A stretch of 64,000 bases of DNA from Paenibacillus amylolyticus (lineage in GTDB: Bacteria; Bacillota; Bacilli; Paenibacillales; Paenibacillaceae), in assembly GCF_001570725.1 (NCBI RefSeq), contig NZ_BCNV01000003.1, forward strand, positions 124,001 through 188,000, in the 5' to 3' direction. How positions within the stretch are numbered: position 1 is the stretch's first letter; the number at the start of each line of letters is the position of its first letter. The translations under genes and the position numbers were made by a program. The notes below the pieces were generated by a model. The model ran no database searches. It saw only the letters and a list, made by a program, of their open reading frames with translations, and was not told the DNA's origin. Shown piece by piece: positions 1 through 7,113 of this stretch.

Positions 1-567
1 CATTTTGTCAGGTTGCATCAGGAGCTTCCTGTCGAACTGTCATATGTAAACGAGGCTCTGAATCTTGAAATGTTGCTCGCACAGTTTAATGTGGCAGATC
101 AATATCTACCTCAAGATTATGAGCATATTGAACCAAGCGATATGGATCCTAACCAAGAAGGCAGACGATTAGCAGTAGGATACATGTCTTCTTCGTTCGT
201 TGATAGGTTAAGTATTACCGATGTATTTGCATGTAATCAGCATAATGCTGAAGTCATACGCACGGAACGACCTACGATTAACACCGACTTCAAAGCAGGT
301 TTTATCAATTTTTGTGAGGATGATTATTATCGGATGGCCGTGATTACGGATGTCTGGAAAGTTATTCCGCTGACCCTGCTAATCGTCCTGCTGGATGAAC
401 TGCTACGGATCGCTAAGCAAGTCTATCTCCTGGATACAGCCGGTCTGGATCTTGAAAAGTTGCCTATTGTTGGGGAACAGTTACCGAATGGGTTTAACGC
501 AGAACCCATTAGACGCATTGGCAAGACGGGTGTATATGACATAACACGTCTTGCTATGACGACTTAG
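1..567 (+). CDS. hypothetical protein, C-terminal part
   Basis: The reading frame is open from the first base of the window to a TAG at 565-567, so the 5' end lies outside. A TTG at 13 is a possible start, but nothing resembling a ribosome binding site precedes it, so I treat this as the 3' part of a longer gene. The visible 188 or so residues include a hydrophobic stretch (VWKVIPLTLLIVLLDELL) around residue 120 and are otherwise acidic and soluble-looking. I do not recognise the family. A strong intrinsic terminator follows at 596-639, which supports this being the end of a transcription unit. Confidence 0.6.
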   Translation, partial: HFVRLHQELPVELSYVNEALNLEMLLAQFNVADQYLPQDYEHIEPSDMDPNQEGRRLAVGYMSSSFVDRLSITDVFACNQHNAEVIRTERPTINTDFKAGFINFCEDDYYRMAVITDVWKVIPLTLLIVLLDELLRIAKQVYLLDTAGLDLEKLPIVGEQLPNGFNAEPIRRIGKTGVYDITRLAMTT

Positions 568-595
568 TTATTTCTTATATAAAGCTTTTGAATTC

Positions 596-639
596 ATACA
601 AGAAAGAGCCGTGCACATCTGCAGGGCTCTTTCTTGTAT
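596..639 (+). terminator. intrinsic terminator
   Basis: A perfect stem of about 15 bases (ATACAAGAAAGAGCC pairing with its complement ending at 639) flanks a short loop. It lies about 30 bases after the stop of the first gene. The right arm carries only a short T stretch inside the stem, so it may act in both directions and also close the esterase remnant unit on the opposite strand. Confidence 0.75.
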
Positions 640-710
640 CTTGTGTCTGAACAAGTAATTCGGTATATCTTATATAGAGGGTTCATTCTGCTTTTTGAGA
701 TACTGTTCAA

Positions 711-980
711 TCACAAATTCGAGCACAGGTCCAGGGTTAATCTGTTGCAATTGAAGATGATATTGTTATCATCGATGACTGTTGGGGCTTGCATGGAGAT
801 GGGGGCAAAATCAGAAGCTTGCAGTACACCTTCCCAGTTCGACTGCGGCTGAGGAGCGCGCCAGCGATTCTCACCTACAGGAGGCGCGGCAAAAGGAATA
901 CCTTTGAAGCTGGTAATCCGCGGATCTGCAGCGAGCAGTCCTTGTACTTGTCCATGTTCTACCGTAACCATTCTTAGCAT
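711..980 (-). pseudogene. truncated carboxylesterase type B (N-terminal remnant)
   Basis: The 89 residues match the start of the type-B carboxylesterase / p-nitrobenzyl esterase family: TEHGQVQG-like opening, FKGIPFAAPPVGENRWRAPQP, then a tryptophan-glycine-valine segment. Full-length members are near 490 residues and carry a Ser-Glu-His triad further on, so all catalytic residues are missing. An AGGAG ribosome site and ATG at 978-980 are still intact. After residue ~66 the similarity ends and the frame stops at 711. Just beyond, another frame reads LQLQQINPGPVLEF...EPSI and stops at 670-672, which looks like the C-terminus of a different or shifted protein. I infer an internal deletion that fused two gene ends. 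Confidence 0.75.
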
Positions 981-1081
981 CACAATATGCTCCTCTCTGG
1001 ATTTAGCGTGTCAACGATACCCGACCATCTGATCAACGATATTATAAGATAAAACAAACGCTAGACAGGGCGGCTTTAGAA

Positions 1082-1906
1082 ATGGGGGAAACAGGGTTGA
1101 ATCCGATGTGGCATAAGAGCAGCAGAGCCAGTAATTTGTATTTTATCAGCGGTGGTCACAAGCCAGCCAACCCTCACCAATGGGGGCCAGGAGTACGTGA
1201 CGTTTATGCGCTACACTATATTATCCGCGGCCAAGGGACCCTAGAGACGGGCGGCCAGGTTTTTCGATTGGTGACGGGGGAAAGCTTTATCATATTTCCA
1301 CAAAAGGAGATCTACTATTATCCAGACCCACAAGATCCTTGGGAGTACGTCTGGATGGAGTTTAGCGGTGAGGACGCCGGACGGTTGCTAGGGCTGACGC
1401 AGTTTTCAGTGGTACAGCCCGTGGTGAGGGTAGCACCGGAGACGCTGCAACCGTTTTTTCACATTGCCTGGAACGCGGGTGAATCATCCTATGAAATGCT
1501 GCGGGCGGATGCCCGTTTGCGTCTGCTTCTTTCCTATTATATGGAATATTATCCGAAGGAGCCGCAAGTGGACGTCAAGGATTATGTCTGGCTGGTGAGA
1601 AAGTACATCGAACAGAATTACTGGAAGCCGACATTGACCGTCACGGAGATCGTAAAGGCAGTCAATCTGGAGCGTAGTTATTTGTTTCGTCTGTTTAAGG
1701 GAGCAACTGGCAAGTCTGTTTTGGAGTATATTACATCCTGCCGAATTCGGCGGGCTTGCGAACTGCTGAAGACGTCGGACTTGCCGATTCAATCGGTGGC
1801 TTACTCGGTTGGCTACAATGATCCATTATATTTTTCTAAAGTGTTCAAGAAAGCAACATCACACACGCCAACATCGTACATGATGCTGCACCAGACAAAA
1901 GCATAA
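1082..1906 (+). CDS. AraC family transcriptional regulator
   Basis: This is a 274-residue one-component regulator. Residues ~20-110 form a cupin-like effector-binding domain (GGHKPANPHQWGPGVRD, then an IIRGQGTLE strand pair). Residues ~170-270 contain the two helix-turn-helix motifs of the AraC/XylS family, ending in the signature SVAYSVGYNDPLYFSKVFKKATSHTP. Length and layout match sugar-responsive AraC proteins of Paenibacillus. The ATG at 1082 lacks a clear ribosome site and the ATG at 1106 is an alternative. The gene converges on the alpha-galactosidase unit, so control of that unit is a reasonable guess, not shown. Confidence 0.88.
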   Translation: MGETGLNPMWHKSSRASNLYFISGGHKPANPHQWGPGVRDVYALHYIIRGQGTLETGGQVFRLVTGESFIIFPQKEIYYYPDPQDPWEYVWMEFSGEDAGRLLGLTQFSVVQPVVRVAPETLQPFFHIAWNAGESSYEMLRADARLRLLLSYYMEYYPKEPQVDVKDYVWLVRKYIEQNYWKPTLTVTEIVKAVNLERSYLFRLFKGATGKSVLEYITSCRIRRACELLKTSDLPIQSVAYSVGYNDPLYFSKVFKKATSHTPTSYMMLHQTKA

Positions 1907-1908
1907 TG

Positions 1909-2112
1909 TTAACGAAACAGGGCGCAGTTCCCGGACTCTCGGAAATAACGTATCAGCTTCTCAATAGGCTCGCGTCCACAGTTCAGCTTCACTCCTATAC
2001 AATCAATGCACAGAAATTTCTGGGCAGAGCGCGAGATCAATTTGAGGTAGATACCCACATCGTCTGAAGAGAGCGGAACCTGACAGGAGGTGCACAAGCG
2101 ATGTTGAACCAT
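1909..2112 (-). CDS. small Cys-rich (zinc-ribbon-like) protein coupled to GH27
   Basis: The 67-residue protein has two cysteine pairs, CTSC near the N-terminus and CIDC around residue 36, plus Cys44 and Cys62, spaced as in a small treble-clef or zinc-ribbon fold. Its ATG (2110-2112) follows the TAG stop of the alpha-galactosidase gene directly with no gap, so translational coupling is likely. The C-terminus (ESGNCALFR) and the middle segment resemble a conserved small family in Firmicutes of unknown function. Metal binding is inferred from the cysteines only. It stops 3 bases from the end of the convergent AraC gene. Confidence 0.7.
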   Translation of the reverse strand: MVQHRLCTSCQVPLSSDDVGIYLKLISRSAQKFLCIDCIGVKLNCGREPIEKLIRYFRESGNCALFR

Positions 2113-3276
2113 CTATTTCACCAGTTTGGCACGCACAATTAAACAATCATGTGCTGCGACAACGGGAGCGAAGCGTTCACGGAACACGCCTAGTTCTTTA
2201 TGTTCCCAGCAGTCATACAGCGATAGCGCATAACCGGCAGCGTAAGGTAGACCCATATCCCAAAATTGCAAAGACAATTCCCGCTGACTATCGCTCAGAT
2301 TGAAGAAGCCGATGGCCAGATCGCCATCTGTAAGTACTTTTACGAGCATAAATACATCATCCGTGTGAAACCACTGCGGTTCTGGTTTAATGCGGTAAGC
2401 ACCGCGCGCTTCTACATCCTGATTGATGGCAAGCAGGTCAGGGTTGAGCAGAATATCTTTTGTGATCTGGTTAGCCTTGCGGATGTCGCATCCGATCATA
2501 AGTGGTGAACCCATCATGGACCAGAGTGAGAAGTGAGTTTTATATTCGATGTCGTTACATCCGCCGATGCTGCCTATAAAGTCGTTGTTGCTTCCACCAT
2601 ACATCCCAACAATCAGCATATCCATGTCGTTATGGCAGAAGGAGCCCGTATAGCTTTGTTTGCCAAGCTGCGAAAGGGCAAGGGCTTTGACCGAATCCCA
2701 ATTGTCGCGGATATCTTCGGTAGAGCGGTACATATGAGCGCCCGATTCCCGAATCCAATCGTATACGTCGTCCGCTCCCCAGTTGCAGGCGGAGAAAAGG
2801 ATATCGCGTCCGCAGTTTTTGAGTGCAAGGCTCATTCGTTTGTACAGCAGTTCGCCTGAGATATGACGCGGCTTGAAGCAGTAATCATACTTCAAATAAT
2901 CAACGCCCCATTCGGCAAAAAGCGCAGCATCCTGGAATTCATGCTCGAAACTGCCTGGATACCCGGCACAAGTATGTGTGCCCACGCATGAATACATGCC
3001 GAACTTTAGACCTTTGCTGTGGACATAGTCGGAAAGCGCTCTCATTCCACTTGGGAATTTTACCGGATCAGCCACCAGATTGCCGCTCACATCCCGTTCC
3101 TTCAGGCTCCAGCAATCATCGATTACGATATACTCATAGCCAGCGGCCAGATAACCTTCCGATACGAACACATCAGCGACATCTCGAATTAATTGTTCAT
3201 TAATATCCCACGTAAAGGTGTTCCACGAATTCCAGCCCAGGGCAGGGGCAAAGCCTAACACTTGATTGTTGCTCAT
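2113..3276 (-). CDS. alpha-galactosidase, glycoside hydrolase family 27
   Basis: The 387-residue enzyme should remove terminal alpha-D-galactose from oligosaccharides or galactomannan by a retaining mechanism. GH27 hallmarks are visible in order: ALGWNSWNTF (residues ~12-21), DDCW (~53), the nucleophile region YLKYDYC with Asp131, and the acid/base region RSTEDI with Asp188. There is no signal peptide, so it is probably cytoplasmic and acts on imported oligosaccharides. The ATG at 3274-3276 has a GGAAGGA ribosome site. It is the first gene of a two-gene unit with the small Cys-rich protein. An AraC regulator lies immediately downstream, convergent. Confidence 0.93.
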   Translation of the reverse strand: MSNNQVLGFAPALGWNSWNTFTWDINEQLIRDVADVFVSEGYLAAGYEYIVIDDCWSLKERDVSGNLVADPVKFPSGMRALSDYVHSKGLKFGMYSCVGTHTCAGYPGSFEHEFQDAALFAEWGVDYLKYDYCFKPRHISGELLYKRMSLALKNCGRDILFSACNWGADDVYDWIRESGAHMYRSTEDIRDNWDSVKALALSQLGKQSYTGSFCHNDMDMLIVGMYGGSNNDFIGSIGGCNDIEYKTHFSLWSMMGSPLMIGCDIRKANQITKDILLNPDLLAINQDVEARGAYRIKPEPQWFHTDDVFMLVKVLTDGDLAIGFFNLSDSQRELSLQFWDMGLPYAAGYALSLYDCWEHKELGVFRERFAPVVAAHDCLIVRAKLVK

Positions 3277-3706
3277 GATCTCGCATCCTTCCTTTTTACA
3301 GTTTCGTTAACAGCACTACACTGAACATAAACGATGAGTGGCGTTTCCTGCCATAGTTTAACGTTGCTTGGACATGGACAAATGTTGCTCTGCTCTGCTG
3401 TAGGAATTAGCTCTTTCAATCAGACTTTTGGGCGGTATCCAGAAGTTGCCGATAGAAGCCTAAGAGAGGAAAAAATGTCTGTCTGCGAGGAAGTTATCTC
3501 CGTTCAGGTATCTTTGCGAAATGATCGCATGAATGCTATGATCTGTGATAATCCTCCAATGTGGATTCCCCAATGAAAGGTAACAATCTCTCCAGAACGA
3601 TTTTGCAAATAGATGAGTGGTTCGAATAGGAAAATGTACGATTTAAACATAATTTTGAGTTGATTGGATTAGGCCTAAAATTTTATAGGATTTGGAGTGT
3701 TGTGGA
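3277..3706. other. intergenic region between divergent GH27 and AlkD-like genes
   Basis: This 430-base stretch must hold the promoters of both flanking genes. A weak sigma-A candidate for the rightward gene is TTGATT at 3660-3665 with TATAGG at 3684-3689. I do not see a convincing cre site. An 80-codon frame at 3334-3576 has no ribosome site and no recognisable product, so I do not call it. I see no RNA gene or repeat that I can support here. Confidence 0.4.
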
Positions 3707-4414
3707 ATGAATCGAGATGAAGTGATGCAGGAGCTTGAGGCGCTCGGTAAAGAACGAACGAAAAAAATCTACATCTCCAACGGTGCGCATGAACCGCTAT
3801 TTGGTGTGGCAACCGGTGCGATGAAACCAATCGCGAAGCAGATCAAAAAGGATCAACCTTTGGCGGAGCAATTATACGCGACAGGTAATTATGATGCAAT
3901 GTACTTTGCAGGCGTGATTGCCGATCCCAAAGTGATGACGCCCGCCGATTTTGATCGTTGGATCGATGCCGCTTATTTTTACATGATCTCTGACTTCATC
4001 GTTGCTGTGACGTTGGCTGAGACAGACATTGCGCAAGAGGTTTCTGATGCGTGGATTGCTAGTGGTGATGAACTGAGAATGTCAGCGGGATGGAGCTGTT
4101 ATTGCTGGTTACTTGGAAGCCGGAAGGATACTGAGTTTTCTGAGAATAAACTGATGGAGATGCTCGAACGCGTGAAAAAGACCATTCACGAATCTCCGGA
4201 ACGAACGAAATATTCGATGAACAACTTCCTGTATACTGTCGCGACATCCTATCATCCCTTGCACGATCAGGCCGTGGAGACGGCCAAGGTCGTTGGCCCT
4301 GTTGAAGTAAACAAGGACAAGCCCAAGAGCAAGTTGTTGAATGCCTCCGAGAATATCCAAAAGGCAGTGGATGCAGGGCGGACTGGGTTCAAGCGCAAAT
4401 ATGTAAGATGTTAA
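3707..4414 (+). CDS. DNA alkylation repair protein (AlkD-like)
   Basis: The 235-residue all-helical protein matches the AlkC/AlkD DNA glycosylase family, in which HEAT-like repeats cradle damaged DNA and release alkylated bases. Family segments visible are GVATGAMKPIAKQIKKD near residue 30, the GNYDAMYFAGVIADP segment near residue 65, and WIASGDELRMSAGWSCYCW near residue 125. The reading frame opens at a TTG at 3692, but the ATG at 3707 (MNRDEVMQ) fits the family start and follows a GGAG. It is monocistronic. The substrate lesion cannot be read from sequence. Confidence 0.85.
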   Translation: MNRDEVMQELEALGKERTKKIYISNGAHEPLFGVATGAMKPIAKQIKKDQPLAEQLYATGNYDAMYFAGVIADPKVMTPADFDRWIDAAYFYMISDFIVAVTLAETDIAQEVSDAWIASGDELRMSAGWSCYCWLLGSRKDTEFSENKLMEMLERVKKTIHESPERTKYSMNNFLYTVATSYHPLHDQAVETAKVVGPVEVNKDKPKSKLLNASENIQKAVDAGRTGFKRKYVRC

Positions 4415-4443
4415 TAGTAATCGCTGTAATAGTTTAAAACATC

Positions 4444-4500
4444 AGGAGATGTAACACATACAGGAGGTGCTCGTATGCATGTAGAGAGTGTCTCCCTTTT
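4444..4500 (+). terminator. possible intrinsic terminator with SD-like loop
   Basis: GGAGA at 4444-4448 can pair with TCTCC at 4491-4495, with a further inner helix between ACACATAC and GTATG...TGT, followed by CTTTTT. It sits 30 bases after the AlkD-like gene, as a terminator would. The loop carries a perfect AGGAGGTG followed by an ATG at 4475 and a 12-codon frame; I regard the peptide as unproven. Confidence 0.4.
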
Positions 4501-4638
4501 TGTGTTGTTGTGAATATCACGTGTACTTAGGTAACTGAAATCTAGTAATCGTCAAGCAACAAGTTAGTCAACAAATTCTCTGTCGATCCTTTATACTAAT
4601 AAAGCCAGAAACATATCTAAGGAGTTGCCAAATCCAAT

Positions 4639-5820
4639 ATGAATAAAAAAGAAGTCGCGCATATACGCAAGCAGTTTAAACTCGATCACGATCTACTGAA
4701 TATTTACGATATTCTCAACGTGTACATCACGAAGGAAACGAACGAAGTCTATCACTGGGAGCGTCACCCGTTCGAACTGGTGGACAGAGAGAAGCAGGAG
4801 CTGTACATGGGCAATTTCAAAAAGCTGCTGACAGGTGATTTGGATCAAAAGTTGTTCGAACTAAAGTTCCAGGAAGCGGCGGAGGACCCGGCACAGGTAC
4901 TGCTTCACCAGGCGCTGGTAACAGGTGATCCGGATGAATGGCAGGATCTGATGCTGCTGCTCGTGGATCGAATGTTGGTGGATACGAAGTTTGAGCGGGA
5001 TATGGTAGCTACGTTCGTGCGTGGACAGTATTATCTGCCGACCAAGGCTAGAAACGAAGCCACGGAAGAGAGTGAGAAGAATGAGGTGTTCGCCCATCCG
5101 TTCATTCTGTGCAGCGTGAATTCAACGGAGAAGCAGCGGAAGACGCTCTTGTTTGATTACGTGGAGAGAGAATTCAAATACAACATTATTGTCGATCCGA
5201 TTATCAAATTAAGCACGCCAGAGCAAGGGTTCCTCTACCCTAGCGTAACGGACAACTACTCCGATGTGAATCGTGTTCTATATTGTACAGGGAAATCCAA
5301 TTTCCCGGATCCGCATTTTGTTGAAAATGTATTGAATGGAGAAAGATCCGTAACCGCACTGGAAGAACGGGCGATCTTCGAAGATATCGTCAAGGAAGTG
5401 GCCGGTGAACAGCTCGATTCAGCCACCATTGCTCATGTGTACGAGGAGATCAACCGAGTCATTGAAATTAACGAAGAGTCCCATGAGGAAGAACCTCCGA
5501 AACTGGATTATAAAGATCTGGAACGTGTACTGACCGCAAGTGGTATAGAGGATCTGACGACGGAGAAAGTGGAACGTGCCTTCGAAACGATTGTGGACAA
5601 CAAGAATTATGAAATGAAGGCGACTAGTGTTATGCCGAAGTTCACGTCCAAGTCTATTAAGATTGAAACCAAGGTTGCTACGATTTCGGTTAGCCCGCAA
5701 GACCTGAGATATGTGAAACAGGTGAACTATCAAGGCAGACGTTGCATCATGATTGAAGTGGACGAAGATGTCGTGATTGAAGGGTTTACCCTTAATACAG
5801 AAAAACTTATAAATGAATGA
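4639..5820 (+). CDS. DUF4317 domain-containing protein
   Basis: The 393-residue protein opens with MNKKEVAHIRKQFK and ILNVYITKETNEVYHWER, the recognisable start of the DUF4317 family found across Firmicutes. It has no signal peptide or membrane segment and is likely cytoplasmic. A glutamate-rich stretch lies near residues 280-290. No biochemical role is established for the family that I know of, and no catalytic motif is evident. GGAG at 4620-4623 lies about 15 bases before the ATG, which is longer than usual. It stands alone, and an inverted-repeat structure follows. Confidence 0.85.
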   Translation: MNKKEVAHIRKQFKLDHDLLNIYDILNVYITKETNEVYHWERHPFELVDREKQELYMGNFKKLLTGDLDQKLFELKFQEAAEDPAQVLLHQALVTGDPDEWQDLMLLLVDRMLVDTKFERDMVATFVRGQYYLPTKARNEATEESEKNEVFAHPFILCSVNSTEKQRKTLLFDYVEREFKYNIIVDPIIKLSTPEQGFLYPSVTDNYSDVNRVLYCTGKSNFPDPHFVENVLNGERSVTALEERAIFEDIVKEVAGEQLDSATIAHVYEEINRVIEINEESHEEEPPKLDYKDLERVLTASGIEDLTTEKVERAFETIVDNKNYEMKATSVMPKFTSKSIKIETKVATISVSPQDLRYVKQVNYQGRRCIMIEVDEDVVIEGFTLNTEKLINE

Positions 5821-5881
5821 TTGATTCTAGACTATGATGATGTAAAATCATCGGACAAGGACGAATGAGCGTCCAACTATT

Positions 5882-5987
5882 GCAAATAGCCCAAGCCTAA
5901 AGCAAGACTGAACTGCTCCCTGTCATAGTAGACCGTAAAAGACTATGATGGGAGCAGTTCAGTATGCCAGCGCATGGGCTTATTTGC
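5882..5987. repeat. nested inverted repeat, terminator and/or IS-end remnant
   Basis: Two nested dyads lie between convergent genes. The outer arms are 5882-5896 (GCAAATAGCCCAAGC) and 5972-5987. The inner arms are 5908-5920 (CTGAACTGCTCCC) and 5950-5962, extended by TCATAGT/ACTATGA. The inner arms with TAGAC resemble terminal repeats of IS3-family (IS150-group) elements, so this may be a minimal element with both ends and no transposase. It could also simply serve as a bidirectional terminator. Confidence 0.6.
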
Positions 5988-5991
5988 TGTT

Positions 5992-7113
5992 TCATGATTG
6001 ACGAAGTAGTTGTTTGATATCCGCTGCCGGACTGGAGCCGAGCTCCTCTTTGAGCAATTCCTCCAGCACCAGATATTGTCGCTGCGCTTCGGTTCTTCGT
6101 CCAAGCGACAGATACAGCAGGATGATCTCGCGATGAATGTCTTCCCGAATCGAATCAATCTGGAGGATACGTTCAAAATAATACAGCGCTCGTAACGGCT
6201 CGCCTGCCTTCGCGTGATAGTGGGCAGCAGTTTCCATCGTCATGATGAAATCCAGCTCCAGCTGTCTGGACCACGCGAAAGCCCACTCATAATGCCTTCC
6301 TTTCAGAAGTTCACCCGTATACAACGTGTCCATTCGCTCGAAGAGGTCGGGTTGATGTGCCGAGGCCTGACGCATCTGCCGGAACAAAGTCTCGAACTCG
6401 TACAGATCGCAGTCAATCGCTTCCCGGTCGATACGGATACCGTTTCTGTCCTTGAGAATGATCGGCACGTCACTGTTATCGCCGATGGCACGTCGCACAT
6501 AGTACAATGTGGAATTAATGTTCGTCCAGGCCTTCTGCGGACTGAGATCCTTCCACAACGTATCGGCCAAGGCATCGCGGGTGGTTGATTTGGTATACAG
6601 CAAAAATGCCAGCAATTCTTCCGTCTTGGGCGTTCTAAGCTTGATGGGACTGTCTGCTCCGGCTCCGCCGAACACGGTGAATTCACCGAACAGACGAACG
6701 TTCAGCTTGGGTGCAGGAGTCGTCGGTTCGGAAGGGGCGACGGTCTTGTGAAGCTTTTCCTGCAATCGCTTAATGCTACGGTTCAGTCGCTCAGCCGTGA
6801 CGGGCTTGATGACGTAATCGATCACCTCTTTGTCGAAGGCCTGCACCGCATACTCCTCATATCCAGTCACCAGCACAATGGGGAGCGAAGGGTGATGCTT
6901 GCGCAATTCACTAATGAGGTGCATACCCGAGATGCGAGGCATCGTAATGTCCAGAAATGCCGCATCAAAGCTATTTTCCGCCGCATATTCGCAGGCTTCC
7001 TCCGGGTCATGAAATGCGCGAGACACCTCAACTTCTCCACTTTCTGTCAAAATGCGATTCAATCGCTTCAGCGACAAATCCTCATCATCCACGATGATGA
7101 CTTTCATCTTCAT
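5992..7113 (-). CDS. response regulator with winged helix and BTAD domain
   Basis: The 373-residue protein has a receiver domain at residues 1-120 with acidic pocket Asp9/Asp10, phospho-acceptor Asp55 (FLDITMP) and Lys102 (VIKPV). Residues ~135-215 form an OmpR-like winged helix (RLFGEFTVF...LRTPKTEELLAFLLY). Residues ~225-370 match the bacterial transcriptional activation domain of SARP-type regulators. Its ATG overlaps the stop of the upstream kinase gene by four bases (ATGA), so the two are translationally coupled. It is the output of the adjacent hybrid kinase. The divergent protease/surface-protein operon is the natural target candidate, by position only. Confidence 0.9.
   Translation of the reverse strand: MKMKVIIVDDEDLSLKRLNRILTESGEVEVSRAFHDPEEACEYAAENSFDAAFLDITMPRISGMHLISELRKHHPSLPIVLVTGYEEYAVQAFDKEVIDYVIKPVTAERLNRSIKRLQEKLHKTVAPSEPTTPAPKLNVRLFGEFTVFGGAGADSPIKLRTPKTEELLAFLLYTKSTTRDALADTLWKDLSPQKAWTNINSTLYYVRRAIGDNSDVPIILKDRNGIRIDREAIDCDLYEFETLFRQMRQASAHQPDLFERMDTLYTGELLKGRHYEWAFAWSRQLELDFIMTMETAAHYHAKAGEPLRALYYFERILQIDSIREDIHREIILLYLSLGRRTEAQRQYLVLEELLKEELGSSPAADIKQLLRQS

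Noticed and set aside
1909..3314. 11-base GTTAACGAAAC at both ends of the GH27 unit in inverse orientation
   Set aside because: The left copy lies inside coding sequence and the match is too short to indicate an element or operator pair.
3334..3576. 80-codon frame upstream of the GH27 gene
   Set aside because: No ribosome site, no domain, and it lies in a region that must hold divergent promoters.
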